A DNA stretch of 32,980 bases from an uncultured Acidimicrobiales bacterium. GTDB lineage: Bacteria > Actinomycetota > Acidimicrobiia > Acidimicrobiales > SHLQ01. Below are positions 15,839-24,069 of the stretch, one piece after another. The notes beneath the pieces are model-generated. The model was not told the DNA's origin and did not search any database. It saw only the letters and a program-made list of their open reading frames with translations. The DNA is taken from the NCBI GenBank assembly GCA_938023735.1, contig CALJDK010000207.1, forward strand, positions 1 through 32,980, given 5' to 3'. Position 1 is the stretch's first letter. The number at the start of each line of letters is the position of its first letter. The translations under genes and the position numbers were made by a program.

Positions 15839-16777
15839 TCAATCCCTCGACCGGAGTGAGAGGCCACGCTCGTCAAGCTTGACGATGACTTCGTCGAGCG
15901 ACTTCTGACCAAAGTTGGTAATGGCAAGCAGGTCGTCCTCGGTCTTTTCGAGGAGTTCTCCCACGCTGTTGACCTGGGCCCGCTTGAGGCAGTTGCGGGG
16001 ACGCTCGGAGAGCTCGAGATCTTCGATGGGAAGGTCGAGGTCGGGCGAACCGCTGGGAGCCTGAACGACTTCACCCAGCTCAAGGCCATGAGGTTCATCG
16101 CTCATCTCTTCGACAAGCTGCACCAGGGTACGCAGGGTTGCGCCGGCCGAAGCCAGTGCTTCCTGGGGCGAGATGGAACCGTCGGTCTGAATCTCAAGAG
16201 TAAGCAGATCGAAGTTGCTTGACTGCTCGACACGGGTCGGTTCGACGTTTACCGCAACCCGGCGAACGGGTGAGAAGATCGCGTCGATCGGAATCACGCC
16301 GATGGTGGGGTTCTCGATCTGGCGCTGCGACGAAACGTAGCCCCGGCCCTGCTCGACGGTGAGGTCGATAGCAAGACGACCCTTGCTGTTGAGCGTTGCG
16401 ATGGGGAGATCCGGGTTGAGGATCTCGATGTCGCTGTGCTCGCCAATGTCGCCAGCGGTGACGTCGGCTGCTCCACGAACGTCGAGGCGCAGGGTTACTG
16501 GCTCTTCGGCGTGGCTGCGGATGACGACATCTTTGAGCGCCAAGATGATGTCGGTGACATCCTCGGTGACGCCGACAATGCTGTCGAACTCGTGCAGGGC
16601 ATCGTCAAAACGAACCTGCGTGATCGCGGCGCCGGGCACTGACGAAAGCAGTGTGCGGCGAAGCGAGTTTCCAATGGTGTAGCCGAAGCCGGGTTCAAGG
16701 GGGCCTACTGCAAATGACTGCAGGTTGGCATCCTCTTCTCCAACCGCTTCGACCGTCGGACGCTGAATTGTCAGCAT
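15839..16777 (-). CDS. rpoA: DNA-directed RNA polymerase subunit alpha
   Basis: 312 residues. The N-terminal dimerisation domain (about 1-225) has GPLEPGFGYTIGNSLRRTLLSS, the beta-contact region. After a linker the C-terminal domain (about 245-305) keeps ERPRNCLKRAQVNSVGELL, including the arginine equivalent to E. coli R265 that contacts UP elements, and ITNFGQKSLDE. ATG at 16775-16777 with Shine-Dalgarno GAGGAG. A 75-nt spacer to rpsD holds a small CCCCT/AGGGG stem. Confidence 0.98.
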   Translation of the reverse strand: MLTIQRPTVEAVGEEDANLQSFAVGPLEPGFGYTIGNSLRRTLLSSVPGAAITQVRFDDALHEFDSIVGVTEDVTDIILALKDVVIRSHAEEPVTLRLDVRGAADVTAGDIGEHSDIEILNPDLPIATLNSKGRLAIDLTVEQGRGYVSSQRQIENPTIGVIPIDAIFSPVRRVAVNVEPTRVEQSSNFDLLTLEIQTDGSISPQEALASAGATLRTLVQLVEEMSDEPHGLELGEVVQAPSGSPDLDLPIEDLELSERPRNCLKRAQVNSVGELLEKTEDDLLAITNFGQKSLDEVIVKLDERGLSLRSRD

Positions 16778-16852
16778 GGTTTCTCCTCGGAACTTCGAAG
16801 TCGATCCCCTGGGGAGGGGGGTGTTACTGGGACAGGTTAAGAAGGCGAGCTG

Positions 16853-17470
<618 letters not shown>

Positions 17471-17472
17471 GT

Positions 17473-17859
17473 TCAGACCCTCCGACGCTTGGGTTGGCGG
17501 CAGCCGTTGTGAGGGACCGGCGTGACGTCTTTGATGCCGGTTACTTCGATGCCGGCGTTCTGGATGGAACGGATGGCGGTCTCTCGGCCAGAGCCGGGAC
17601 CCTTCACCTGAATGTCGACCTTGCGGACGCCGTGTTCCATTGCCGCGCGTGCTGCCTTTTCTGCGGCCATCTGAGCGGCGAAGGGAGTGGATTTACGCGA
17701 TCCCTTGAAACCGACGTTTCCAGCCGATGCCCACGAAAGGACATTTCCTGACTGGTCGGTGATGGCGATGATGGTGTTGTTGAACGAGCTCTTGATGTGA
17801 GCAACGCCGTGGTTGACGTTCTTGCGTTCGCGCTTTTTGCGACTTCCTGGCTTTGCCAT
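17473..17859 (-). CDS. rpsK: 30S ribosomal protein uS11
   Basis: 128-residue platform protein. Seen: [37 protein letters not shown], and the C-terminal [18 protein letters not shown]. The ATG overlaps the rpsM stop by one base (TAATG). Confidence 0.98.
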   Translation of the reverse strand: MAKPGSRKKRERKNVNHGVAHIKSSFNNTIIAITDQSGNVLSWASAGNVGFKGSRKSTPFAAQMAAEKAARAAMEHGVRKVDIQVKGPGSGRETAIRSIQNAGIEVTGIKDVTPVPHNGCRQPKRRRV

Positions 17860-18236
17860 TACTTCAGCACCTTCTTCTTGCCGGCCACAGTCTTCTTCGG
17901 GCCCTTACGGGTGCGAGCGTTGGTGTGGGTGCGCTGGCCGCGAACGGGGAGTCCACGGCGGTGACGGAGACCTTGGTAGCAACCAATTTCCATCTTGCGC
18001 TTGATGTCTTGGCTGACCTCGCGACGGAGATCGCCTTCAACCTGTAGGTGTTCCTCGATCCAGGCACGGATCTTGACGATCTCGTCGTCGGTGAGGTCCT
18101 TCACCCGAGTACTGATATCGATACCGGATTCGGTACAGATATCGGCAGCGGTTTTGTTCCCGATGCCATAGATGTAGGTAAGTGAGATCACAACTCGCTT
18201 TTCGCGAGGGATGTCAACGCCGGATATACGGGCCAT
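17859..18236 (-). CDS. rpsM: 30S ribosomal protein uS13
   Basis: 125-residue head protein that contacts the P-site tRNA and the large subunit. Seen: [21 protein letters not shown], the helix-hairpin segment, and the basic [22 protein letters not shown] tail ending KKKVLK. ATG at 18234-18236 with AAGGAG just after the rpmJ stop. Confidence 0.98.
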   Translation of the reverse strand: MARISGVDIPREKRVVISLTYIYGIGNKTAADICTESGIDISTRVKDLTDDEIVKIRAWIEEHLQVEGDLRREVSQDIKRKMEIGCYQGLRHRRGLPVRGQRTHTNARTRKGPKKTVAGKKKVLK

Positions 18237-18244
18237 TGTTCTCC

Positions 18245-18358
18245 TTAACCCTGCCGCTGCTTATGGCGGGGGTTGGTGCAGATAACGCGAACGCGACCGT
18301 GGCGGCGGATCACTTTGCAGTTGTCACAGATTTTCTTGACGCTTGGTCGTACTTTCAT
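18245..18358 (-). CDS. rpmJ: 50S ribosomal protein bL36 (zinc form)
   Basis: A 37-residue frame begins [14 protein letters not shown] and ends RHKQRQG. The zinc ligands are C11, C14, C27 and H32, so this is the C+ form. ATG at 18356-18358, TAA at 18245-18247, which abuts the rpsM Shine-Dalgarno. It lies in its usual place between infA and rpsM. The leader of 143 nt before it contains the hairpin at 18463-18484. Confidence 0.96.
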   Translation of the reverse strand: MKVRPSVKKICDNCKVIRRHGRVRVICTNPRHKQRQG

Positions 18359-18462
18359 TGCACGCAGTTCTGTTTGGTTCGGTTCTGGCGAATCATCCAC
18401 CCACGCACCCTTCAGAGGGAAAGCTGGGCAGGATTCGGATCAGATGGGGACAAGGTGAGGAA

Positions 18463-18484
18463 CCGACCTGACGTATCAGACCGG
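18463..18484 (-). terminator. UNCG-tetraloop hairpin between infA and rpmJ
   Basis: Minus-strand RNA pairs CCGGUCUGA with UCAGGUCGG (nine pairs, two of them G-U wobbles that pair only in this strand's RNA) around a UACG loop, an unusually stable UNCG tetraloop. It begins 17 nt after the infA stop and is followed by UUCCUC. It may attenuate, process or stabilise the infA transcript. Confidence 0.5.
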
Positions 18485-18501
18485 CTACTCGGGGTTTCGT
18501 C

Positions 18502-18726
18502 CTACTTGTAGCGGTAGGTAATTCGGCCGCGCTGTAGGTCGTAGGGGGTCAGCTCAACTTGGACGCGGTCGCCGGGTAGAATACGGATGTAATGCATGCG
18601 CATTTTTCCGGAAATGTGGGCCAATACTTCGTGGCCGTTTTCGAGTTCGACGCGAAACATTGCGTTGGGCAATGATTCGGTAACCGAACCCTCGAGAACG
18701 ATCGCATCTTCCTTGGGCTTAGCCAG
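18502..18726 (-). CDS. infA: Translation initiation factor IF-1, apparent CTG start
   Basis: A 74-residue OB-fold protein that occupies the ribosomal A site during initiation. The frame reads [20 protein letters not shown] then [20 protein letters not shown], the invariant IF-1 core, and ends GRITYRYK. No ATG, GTG or TTG lies in this frame before residue 23, inside the fold. CTG at 18724-18726 gives the family opening M-A-K and lies 8 nt after a perfect AGGAGG (18735-18740). A TTG 0 nt after AGGAGG opens a different, non-homologous frame. Initiation at CTG is thus the only placement that fits family and spacing. Confidence 0.9.
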   Translation of the reverse strand: MAKPKEDAIVLEGSVTESLPNAMFRVELENGHEVLAHISGKMRMHYIRILPGDRVQVELTPYDLQRGRITYRYK

Positions 18727-18734
18727 TGTGCCAA

Positions 18735-18740
18735 CCTCCT
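18735..18740 (-). promoter_or_regulatory. Shine-Dalgarno AGGAGG deciding the infA CTG start
   Basis: AGGAGG on the minus strand with 8 nt to the CTG at 18724-18726. The spacing is optimal for CTG and impossible for the out-of-frame TTG directly next to it. Confidence 0.75.
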
Positions 18741-18797
18741 GGTGGTAACAATAAGAGACCCGGCCGCGCCAATAACGGCAGACAGGGCCAGCGATCT

Positions 18798-18826
18798 AAT
18801 CTACCCGTGATACACAGGTCCACCAA
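18798..18826 (-). promoter_or_regulatory. Possible infA promoter
   Basis: Minus-strand TTGGTG (18821-18826), a 17-nt spacer, and TAGATT (18798-18803; 4 of 6 to TATAAT). The -35 match is weak (3 of 6). It would give a leader of about 65 nt. Confidence 0.35.
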
Positions 18827-18839
18827 CTCGCGCTGGCAC

Positions 18840-18877
18840 CTTCACAAATTCCTCACATGATGTGCGGGACTTCCTCA
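18840..18877 (+). promoter_or_regulatory. Possible OmpR-family operator upstream of the response regulator gene
   Basis: CTTCAC (18840) and CCTCAC (18851) repeat at an 11-bp period, and TTCCTCA recurs at 18849 and 18871 (22 bp apart). Head-to-tail repeats at 11-bp steps are the usual layout of OmpR/PhoB-type sites. They lie 26-63 bp before the start codon, which suggests autoregulation. Confidence 0.35.
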
Positions 18878-18902
18878 TCTAGGCTCCGTACTCTGGGGAA
18901 GC

Positions 18903-19583
18903 GTGACGCAACGAGCAAGAATTCTCATCATCGAAGACGAAGCCGACATCGCCAACGCCGTAGCCGACCGGCTGCGCAGCGAAGGCCACACGGTGTACTT
19001 GGCTGACGACGGCCTCAAGGGGGTCGAGTCGTTCCGGAATCTCAAGCCCGATCTGGTGGTGCTCGATCTGATGTTGCCAGGCATGCCAGGTCACGAGGTC
19101 TGCAAGGTCATTCAGACCGAACGGCGCACGCCGGTGCTTATGCTCACCGCTCTCGACGACGAAACCGATGTGCTGGTTGGCCTCAAACTTGGGGCCGACG
19201 ACTACGTCACCAAGCCCTTCAGCCCGCGTGAATTGGCGGCGCGGGTTGAAGCGATCCTTCGGCGAGTCAATGGCGATACCGATCAGCGCAGCTCCCTCCA
19301 CTGCTGCGATCTGGAGATCGACATTGACTCGCGTCGGGTCACCCGCGAGGGCGATGAGATTCATCTCACCCCCACCGAGTTCGATCTGCTGCTCGGGTTA
19401 GCCAAGGCCAATGGAACCGTGTTGACCCGCGAGGACCTCCTCACCTCGGTATGGGGCTATCCCGACGGCTCCGGTGCCCGCACGGTCGACAGCCATATCC
19501 GCTCGGTCCGCCGAAAGCTCGGCGACCATGTCATCCGCACCGTGCACGGCGTCGGCTACGCAATCGGCGACGAAGCAGCGTGA
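18903..19583 (+). CDS. OmpR/PhoB-family response regulator
   Basis: 226 residues. Receiver domain about 6-120 with acidic pocket E11-D12, phospho-acceptor D55 in VVLDLMLPG, and the conserved lysine in YVTKPFSPRE. The winged-helix output domain (about 130-224) contains LTPTEFDLLLGLA and the recognition segment GARTVDSHIRSVRRKL. GTG start at 18903. The stop overlaps the kinase start (GTGA), so the pair is translationally coupled. Target genes are not evident. It sits where map is usually found in actinobacterial ribosomal operons. Confidence 0.95.
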   Translation: MTQRARILIIEDEADIANAVADRLRSEGHTVYLADDGLKGVESFRNLKPDLVVLDLMLPGMPGHEVCKVIQTERRTPVLMLTALDDETDVLVGLKLGADDYVTKPFSPRELAARVEAILRRVNGDTDQRSSLHCCDLEIDIDSRRVTREGDEIHLTPTEFDLLLGLAKANGTVLTREDLLTSVWGYPDGSGARTVDSHIRSVRRKLGDHVIRTVHGVGYAIGDEAA

Positions 19584-20617
19584 ATGACACCCGGCGGGCG
19601 TCAGAGGTTTCAGGGCCGCTAGCGGGAATCCCCTCGCTGAAGGTGAAGTTCAGCATTGTCATCGTTGCTGCGGTGGTGATGACCTTCTTGCTGACGTGGC
19701 TGGGGTTTGGGCTCGATTGGCCGTTCTTGTTGCGGCCCGTCATCGCCGTTGGGCTCGCTTTGGTGATGGTGCAGGTTCTGGCTCGCGGCGCCACGTCGCC
19801 GCTTCGCGACATGATGACGGCAACCGAAGCAATGAGTAACGGCGACTACTCGGCCCGAGTCGAAACCGCGTCGCGCGATGAGGTTGGTTCGCTGGCCACC
19901 GCGTTCAACGCCATGGCTGCCCAACTCGATACGGTCGAACGTCAGCGCCGCGACCTCGTCGCCAACGTGAGCCACGAACTCCGTACCCCAATTGCGGCCT
20001 TACAGGTGAACCTCGAGAACCTGGTCGACGGGGTTACCGAACCCGACGACGAATCACTCGGGGTCATGCTTCGCCAAACCGAACGACTCGGTCGCCTCGT
20101 TAGTCAGCTCCTGAGTCTGGCCCGGCTTGAAGCGGGCGCCGTCCCGCTCGATGTTGCACCGGTGTCGCTCAACCAGCTCACCAACCGGGTCCGCGAGGAA
20201 GCACTTTTGGCTAACGACGCTCCTCCCGTGGTGGTCGAAATGCCCACTGACCTGACGATTACTGCCGATGCCGAACGACTTCACCAGGTACTCGCCAACC
20301 TGGTCGACAACGCCCGCCGCTTCTCCCCCATCGATCGCCCCGTCACCATCTCGGGCGCAATCGCACCAGACGATGCCAGCACAGTAGAACTCCGGGTATG
20401 CGACGAAGGCCCCGGGATCCCTGCCGATCAGCGACGACAGGTCTTCGAACGATTCCACCGGGTCGACGAACACCGGTCACAGGCCAAAGGTGGAACCGGC
20501 CTTGGCTTGGCGATCGTGAAGTGGATCGTCGAACTTCATGGTGGCACGATCGAGGCCACCGAAAACCAGCCCTCGGGCTGCGCGATGGTGGTACGGCTAC
20601 CGCAAGATGCAGGTTAG
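19580..20617 (+). CDS. Membrane sensor histidine kinase, partner of the adjacent regulator
   Basis: 345 residues from GTG 19580, overlapping the regulator stop; the longer open frame from 19451 lies inside the regulator gene and is rejected. Two hydrophobic segments (about 22-42 and 48-67) are separated by only a few residues, so there is almost no extracellular sensor. Then a HAMP domain, the dimerisation box VANVSHELRTP with H132, the N box LVDNARR, G boxes DEGPGIP and GGTGLGLAIV, and the F box FERFHR. It likely senses an intramembrane or membrane-protein signal. The stop overlaps the convergent repressor gene stop. Confidence 0.93.
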   Translation: MNDTRRASEVSGPLAGIPSLKVKFSIVIVAAVVMTFLLTWLGFGLDWPFLLRPVIAVGLALVMVQVLARGATSPLRDMMTATEAMSNGDYSARVETASRDEVGSLATAFNAMAAQLDTVERQRRDLVANVSHELRTPIAALQVNLENLVDGVTEPDDESLGVMLRQTERLGRLVSQLLSLARLEAGAVPLDVAPVSLNQLTNRVREEALLANDAPPVVVEMPTDLTITADAERLHQVLANLVDNARRFSPIDRPVTISGAIAPDDASTVELRVCDEGPGIPADQRRQVFERFHRVDEHRSQAKGGTGLGLAIVKWIVELHGGTIEATENQPSGCAMVVRLPQDAG

Positions 20618-21285
20618 GCGACAGTAACCAGAATCCGGTGGGAGGCGAAGGCGCCTACACCGACGTGCGCACCGTCGATCTCGACGGTGGTGGTGCCGTC
20701 GGGCGACGACGCGGTAACCACACCGGCATTCCCGGGCAAAATGGCTGCGCCTTCGAGAAACTCGAGCAACCCATCGGCAAACTCGAGCTCTTCGGGGATA
20801 CGGCGCACCACAAACTGATCGCCGACCGAAACTCCGCTCAACACGGTGGAGTCGGCTGGTGCCTGGTAATCCGAACCCGGAATGGGATTGCCATGCGGGC
20901 AGGTGGTGGGGTCATTGAGTACCCGAACCAAGGCTTCTTCGACGCGAGGAGAAATAACATGCTCCCACTTGCCGGCCTCATGGTGCGCCTCGGTCCACGA
21001 CAAGCCAAGCATGTCGGTGAGAAATCGCTCGGCGAGGCGATGACGACGCACCACCTGGTTGGCGAGGGTGCGGCCGTCGTCGGTGAGTTCGATCTTTCCG
21101 GCTTCGACCTGCACCAGGCCTTCGCGCTGCATCTTGTGCACCATCTCGGAGACGGCCGGGCGCGACACGTCGAGTCGTTCGGCAATACGCGCCTGAATGA
21201 CATCGACACCGTCTTCGGCTAGCTCGAAGATTGTCTCGCAGTACTCCTCGAAGGCGGGGTGATACTCCGGGGTCTCATAAGCCAT
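20614..21285 (-). CDS. DtxR/MntR-family metal-dependent transcriptional repressor
   Basis: 223 residues: winged helix (about 8-70, recognition SRPAVSEMVHKM), dimerisation and metal domain (about 75-145), C-terminal FeoA/SH3-like domain (about 150-223). Metal residues by alignment to DtxR: H82, E86, H101, E108, H109. The DtxR C102 position is G105. Helix 1 has E14 and E17, like D8/E11 of MntR, rather than DtxR M10. This mix points to a Mn(II)/Fe(II) sensor of uncertain preference. It lies 66 nt downstream of adk, and its stop overlaps the kinase stop by 3 nt. TAGGGTAG just before the ATG resembles half of a DtxR box. Confidence 0.9.
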   Translation of the reverse strand: MAYETPEYHPAFEEYCETIFELAEDGVDVIQARIAERLDVSRPAVSEMVHKMQREGLVQVEAGKIELTDDGRTLANQVVRRHRLAERFLTDMLGLSWTEAHHEAGKWEHVISPRVEEALVRVLNDPTTCPHGNPIPGSDYQAPADSTVLSGVSVGDQFVVRRIPEELEFADGLLEFLEGAAILPGNAGVVTASSPDGTTTVEIDGAHVGVGAFASHRILVTVA

Positions 21286-21302
21286 AGCCCTACCCTAGTC
21301 GT

Positions 21303-21337
21303 CGGCACCGAAACCCGACAGGGGTTAGCTTGTGCCG
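21303..21337 (-). terminator. Interrupted hairpin between adk and the metal repressor gene
   Basis: CGGCAC/GTGCCG (21303-21308 with 21332-21337) encloses AACCC/GGGTT (21312-21316 with 21322-21326) around a 5-nt loop. It has no T-run. It could attenuate adk read-through or fold the repressor leader. Confidence 0.35.
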
Positions 21338-21351
21338 GCTTCGGGAGATTG

Positions 21352-21912
21352 TTAAACCAGCGGGTCGACGACGGCACGAAGTCGACCAAAGACTTCGTCT
21401 TCATCGCCAACACCATCGACCACCGAAAGGATCCCGCGGTCGGCAAACCACTCGAGCAGCGGTGCGGTTTGTGCCTCGTACAGTTCGAGCCGGCGCGCAA
21501 TACCCTCGGGGGTATCGTCGGCGCGGCCACGTTCGACCATACGTTCGGTAACCACCTCGACAGGAACATCAAGGTTCACGGCCAACGTTAAGCCACCATC
21601 GCCAAGCATGGCTTCGAGCGCTTGTGCCTGGTCGGGAGTACGAGGGAAACCGTCAAGGAGAACACCCTGGGAAAGAACATCGTCCTTCTGCAGGCGTTCG
21701 GCAACGATGCCCTTCATGATTTCGTCGGGAACCAGTTCGCCAGCGTCCATAAGCGCACCGGCGGCCTGACCCAGTTCGGTACCCTCTTCGCGAGCAGCTC
21801 GGAGCATGTCACCAGTGGAAACATGCACACAGCCGTATTGGCCCACCAAGTGCGCACACTGCGTACCCTTGCCGGAGCCTTGGCGACCAAGAATTACCAT
21901 TCGCAGCACCAT
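21352..21912 (-). CDS. adk: Adenylate kinase (short-lid type)
   Basis: Interconverts ATP + AMP and 2 ADP. 186 residues with the short lid usual in actinobacteria. The P-loop reads GRQGSGKGTQ instead of the common GPPGAGKGTQ. Other motifs: STGDMLR (AMP site), LLDGFPRTPDQA, ERGRADDTPEGIARRL. ATG at 21910-21912; a second ATG at 21898-21900 (residue 5) is an alternative. It lies 3 nt after secY and is presumably co-transcribed. Confidence 0.96.
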   Translation of the reverse strand: MVLRMVILGRQGSGKGTQCAHLVGQYGCVHVSTGDMLRAAREEGTELGQAAGALMDAGELVPDEIMKGIVAERLQKDDVLSQGVLLDGFPRTPDQAQALEAMLGDGGLTLAVNLDVPVEVVTERMVERGRADDTPEGIARRLELYEAQTAPLLEWFADRGILSVVDGVGDEDEVFGRLRAVVDPLV

Positions 21913-21915
21913 GGA

Positions 21916-23232
21916 CTACTTCAGGAAACCCTCGTAGTTGCGCATCGTCAGCTGACTGTCGATCTGGCGCATGGTCTCTAGGGCAACGCCCGCCGCGATC
22001 AAGATAGAGATACCAACGAAGCCAAAGGTGCCGGCATCGCCACCAATTCCCCATCCCATGATCTGCATGAAGATGGACGGTACCAGAGCAATCGCCAAGA
22101 TGAACAAAGCACCAGGCAAGGTAATTCGTGACAGGACCTTCGACAGGTAGCGCTCGGTCTGTGGTCCGGGACGAATACCGGGAATGAAGCCACCCTGCTT
22201 CCGAATGGTGTCGGCTTGTTTGGCCGGATCGAAGGTGATGGCGGTGTAGAAGTAGGCGAATCCGACGATGAGGACGCCAAAGATCAAGTAGTACCAGATG
22301 CTATCGGGGCGACTCAGTTCGTCGTTGACCCAGTTGCGGAAGCCCTCCCACGGAAGCGTTACCGCAAGCAGCTGGGGAAGGTACAGCACCGAGCTGGCGA
22401 AGATGATGGGGATAACACCCGACTGGTTGACCTTGAGCGGAATGTAGGTGTTTTGTCCGCCGTACATCTTGCGGCCCACCACCCGCTTGGCGAAGCTCAC
22501 CGGAATCCGGCGTTGTCCCTGCTCGACGAAGACGATTGCTGCAACGAGCAGCAGGATCATGGCGACAAACACGACGAGAGCGATGGTGCCGTTCTCTTCG
22601 TACACCGCAAGGCCTTGGAACGGGAACGACGCAACGACCGATGCGAAGATCAGCAGTGACATGCCGTTACCGATACCCCGCTGGGTGATGAGCTCGCCCA
22701 TCCACATCAGCAGGCCGGTTCCGGCGGTCAGGGTGAGAACGACGAGCGACACGGTTCCCGGCGTGAAGTTGGGAAGCAGGTCGATACCGGTACCGCCGTG
22801 GTTGGCAATCGAGTTCGACGGGTTATGGAACAAGAAGGCGAAGCTGGTGGACTGGATGACCGCAATCGCGATGGTCATATAGCGGGTCCACTGGGTGATC
22901 TTGCGCTGACCAACGGCACCCTGCTGCTGCCACTGCTCGATCTTGGGGATAACCACACCCAGGATCTGCATGATGATCGACGCCGTAATGTAGGGCATAA
23001 CACCGAGCGCAAACACCGCGAACTGGGTGAGTGCGGCTCCGGAGAACAGCGACAGGACCGCAAGGATGCCGCCCTGGTTGGCGTTCTGACGCAGCAGCTC
23101 TACCGCCGCATAGTCGATGCCTGGTGCCGGGATAAACGAACCGAGCCGGTACAGGGCAAGGACCGCCAACGTGAAGAGGATCTTGGTTCGAAGATCCGCA
23201 ACCCGGAACATGTTGGGAATGTTGGCGAGCAC
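21916..23232 (-). CDS. secY: Preprotein translocase subunit SecY
   Basis: 438 residues, ten predicted membrane helices, the channel of the Sec translocon. Seen: KILFTLAVLALYRLGSFIPAPGID (helix 1), the plug region, MGELITQRGIGNGMSLLIFA (helix 5) and the cytosolic loop QGQRRIPVSFAKR. GTG at 23230-23232 (ATG at residue 8 is an alternative), with AGAGGT 7 nt upstream. It has its own near-consensus promoter in the gap from rplO. Confidence 0.97.
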   Translation of the reverse strand: MLANIPNMFRVADLRTKILFTLAVLALYRLGSFIPAPGIDYAAVELLRQNANQGGILAVLSLFSGAALTQFAVFALGVMPYITASIIMQILGVVIPKIEQWQQQGAVGQRKITQWTRYMTIAIAVIQSTSFAFLFHNPSNSIANHGGTGIDLLPNFTPGTVSLVVLTLTAGTGLLMWMGELITQRGIGNGMSLLIFASVVASFPFQGLAVYEENGTIALVVFVAMILLLVAAIVFVEQGQRRIPVSFAKRVVGRKMYGGQNTYIPLKVNQSGVIPIIFASSVLYLPQLLAVTLPWEGFRNWVNDELSRPDSIWYYLIFGVLIVGFAYFYTAITFDPAKQADTIRKQGGFIPGIRPGPQTERYLSKVLSRITLPGALFILAIALVPSIFMQIMGWGIGGDAGTFGFVGISILIAAGVALETMRQIDSQLTMRNYEGFLK

Positions 23233-23313
23233 GCTACTACCTCTGCGTTAATTGTGGGACCGGATATTCGGTCATCTACCAAAGCTTCTACTGACCATAC
23301 CGGGACTGAGCCC

Positions 23314-23341
23314 TTTATAGTCCGCGGACCCGGGGTTTCAA
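23314..23341 (-). promoter_or_regulatory. Near-consensus promoter of secY-adk
   Basis: Minus-strand TTGAAA (23336-23341) and TATAAA (23314-23319) with a 16-nt spacer; each matches 5 of 6 consensus bases. The -35 sits in the loop of a CCGGGG/CCCCGG inverted repeat. It predicts a leader of about 75 nt containing a GACCG/CGGTC stem. Confidence 0.65.
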
Positions 23342-23398
23342 GGCCCCGGATTGACTACCCGCTGGTGAGCGTACTGCTACCGGCGATGAGATCCCGAA

Positions 23399-23884
23399 CT
23401 ACCGGTTGGTGAGCGCGTTGCCCTGAGCCGGAGGACGACGATCGCCGAACGGCTTTTCGACCGTCTCGACCGTGCCGCCGGCTGCGGTGATGGCTGCTTC
23501 GGCGCTGGCCGAAAAGGCGTGGGCCTTTACGGTAACCGAACGCTTCAGTTCGCCACGACCAAGCACCTTGACCAAGGCGCCCTTGCTGACGAGACCGTTG
23601 GCCAGCAACGACTCGGGCGAGACCACGTCGAGACCCGAAGCCTCGATGGTGTCAAGGTTGATGGCCTGGTAGTCGACCCGGAACGGGTTGTTGAAACCAC
23701 GCAGCTTGGGAACTCGCTGGTGGAGTGGCATCTGGCCACCCTCGAAACCAACACGAACCGTGTTACGAGCGCGCTGGCCCTTGCTACCGCGACCAGCGGT
23801 CTTGCCTTTGCTACCGATTCCTCGGCCGACACGCTTGCGTCGCTTCGTTGCGCCCTCGGCGGGCTTGAGATCATGAACCTTCAT
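23399..23884 (-). CDS. rplO: 50S ribosomal protein uL15
   Basis: 161 residues. N-terminal [20 protein letters not shown] and [18 protein letters not shown] are diagnostic. ATG overlaps the rpmD stop by one base. The 166-nt gap to secY holds a promoter. Confidence 0.97.
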   Translation of the reverse strand: MKVHDLKPAEGATKRRKRVGRGIGSKGKTAGRGSKGQRARNTVRVGFEGGQMPLHQRVPKLRGFNNPFRVDYQAINLDTIEASGLDVVSPESLLANGLVSKGALVKVLGRGELKRSVTVKAHAFSASAEAAITAAGGTVETVEKPFGDRRPPAQGNALTNR

Positions 23885-24069
23885 TAGGAATCCTCGCCCT
23901 CGACACGAACGAGATGGGGAACCCGGGCAATCATGCCGCGGACAACCTCGTTGTCTTCATGGGTACGGGTTTTGCCGATGCCACGAAGGCCAAGGGCACG
24001 GAGTGTTCCGCGTTGCTTGGGCTTGCAGCCAATCGAACTACGAACTTGGGTGATCTTGAGCTCAGCCAT
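23884..24069 (-). CDS. rpmD: 50S ribosomal protein uL30
   Basis: 61 residues from ATG 24067-24069: [20 protein letters not shown], then [22 protein letters not shown]. The open frame extends upstream into rpsE, but the family length and an 8-nt overlap with the rpsE end support this start. Confidence 0.95.
   Translation of the reverse strand: MAELKITQVRSSIGCKPKQRGTLRALGLRGIGKTRTHEDNEVVRGMIARVPHLVRVEGEDS

Noticed and set aside
18549-18734. 61-codon frame starting TTG at the infA 5' end
   Set aside because: It is out of frame with IF-1, and its TTG directly touches the AGGAGG, leaving no spacer.
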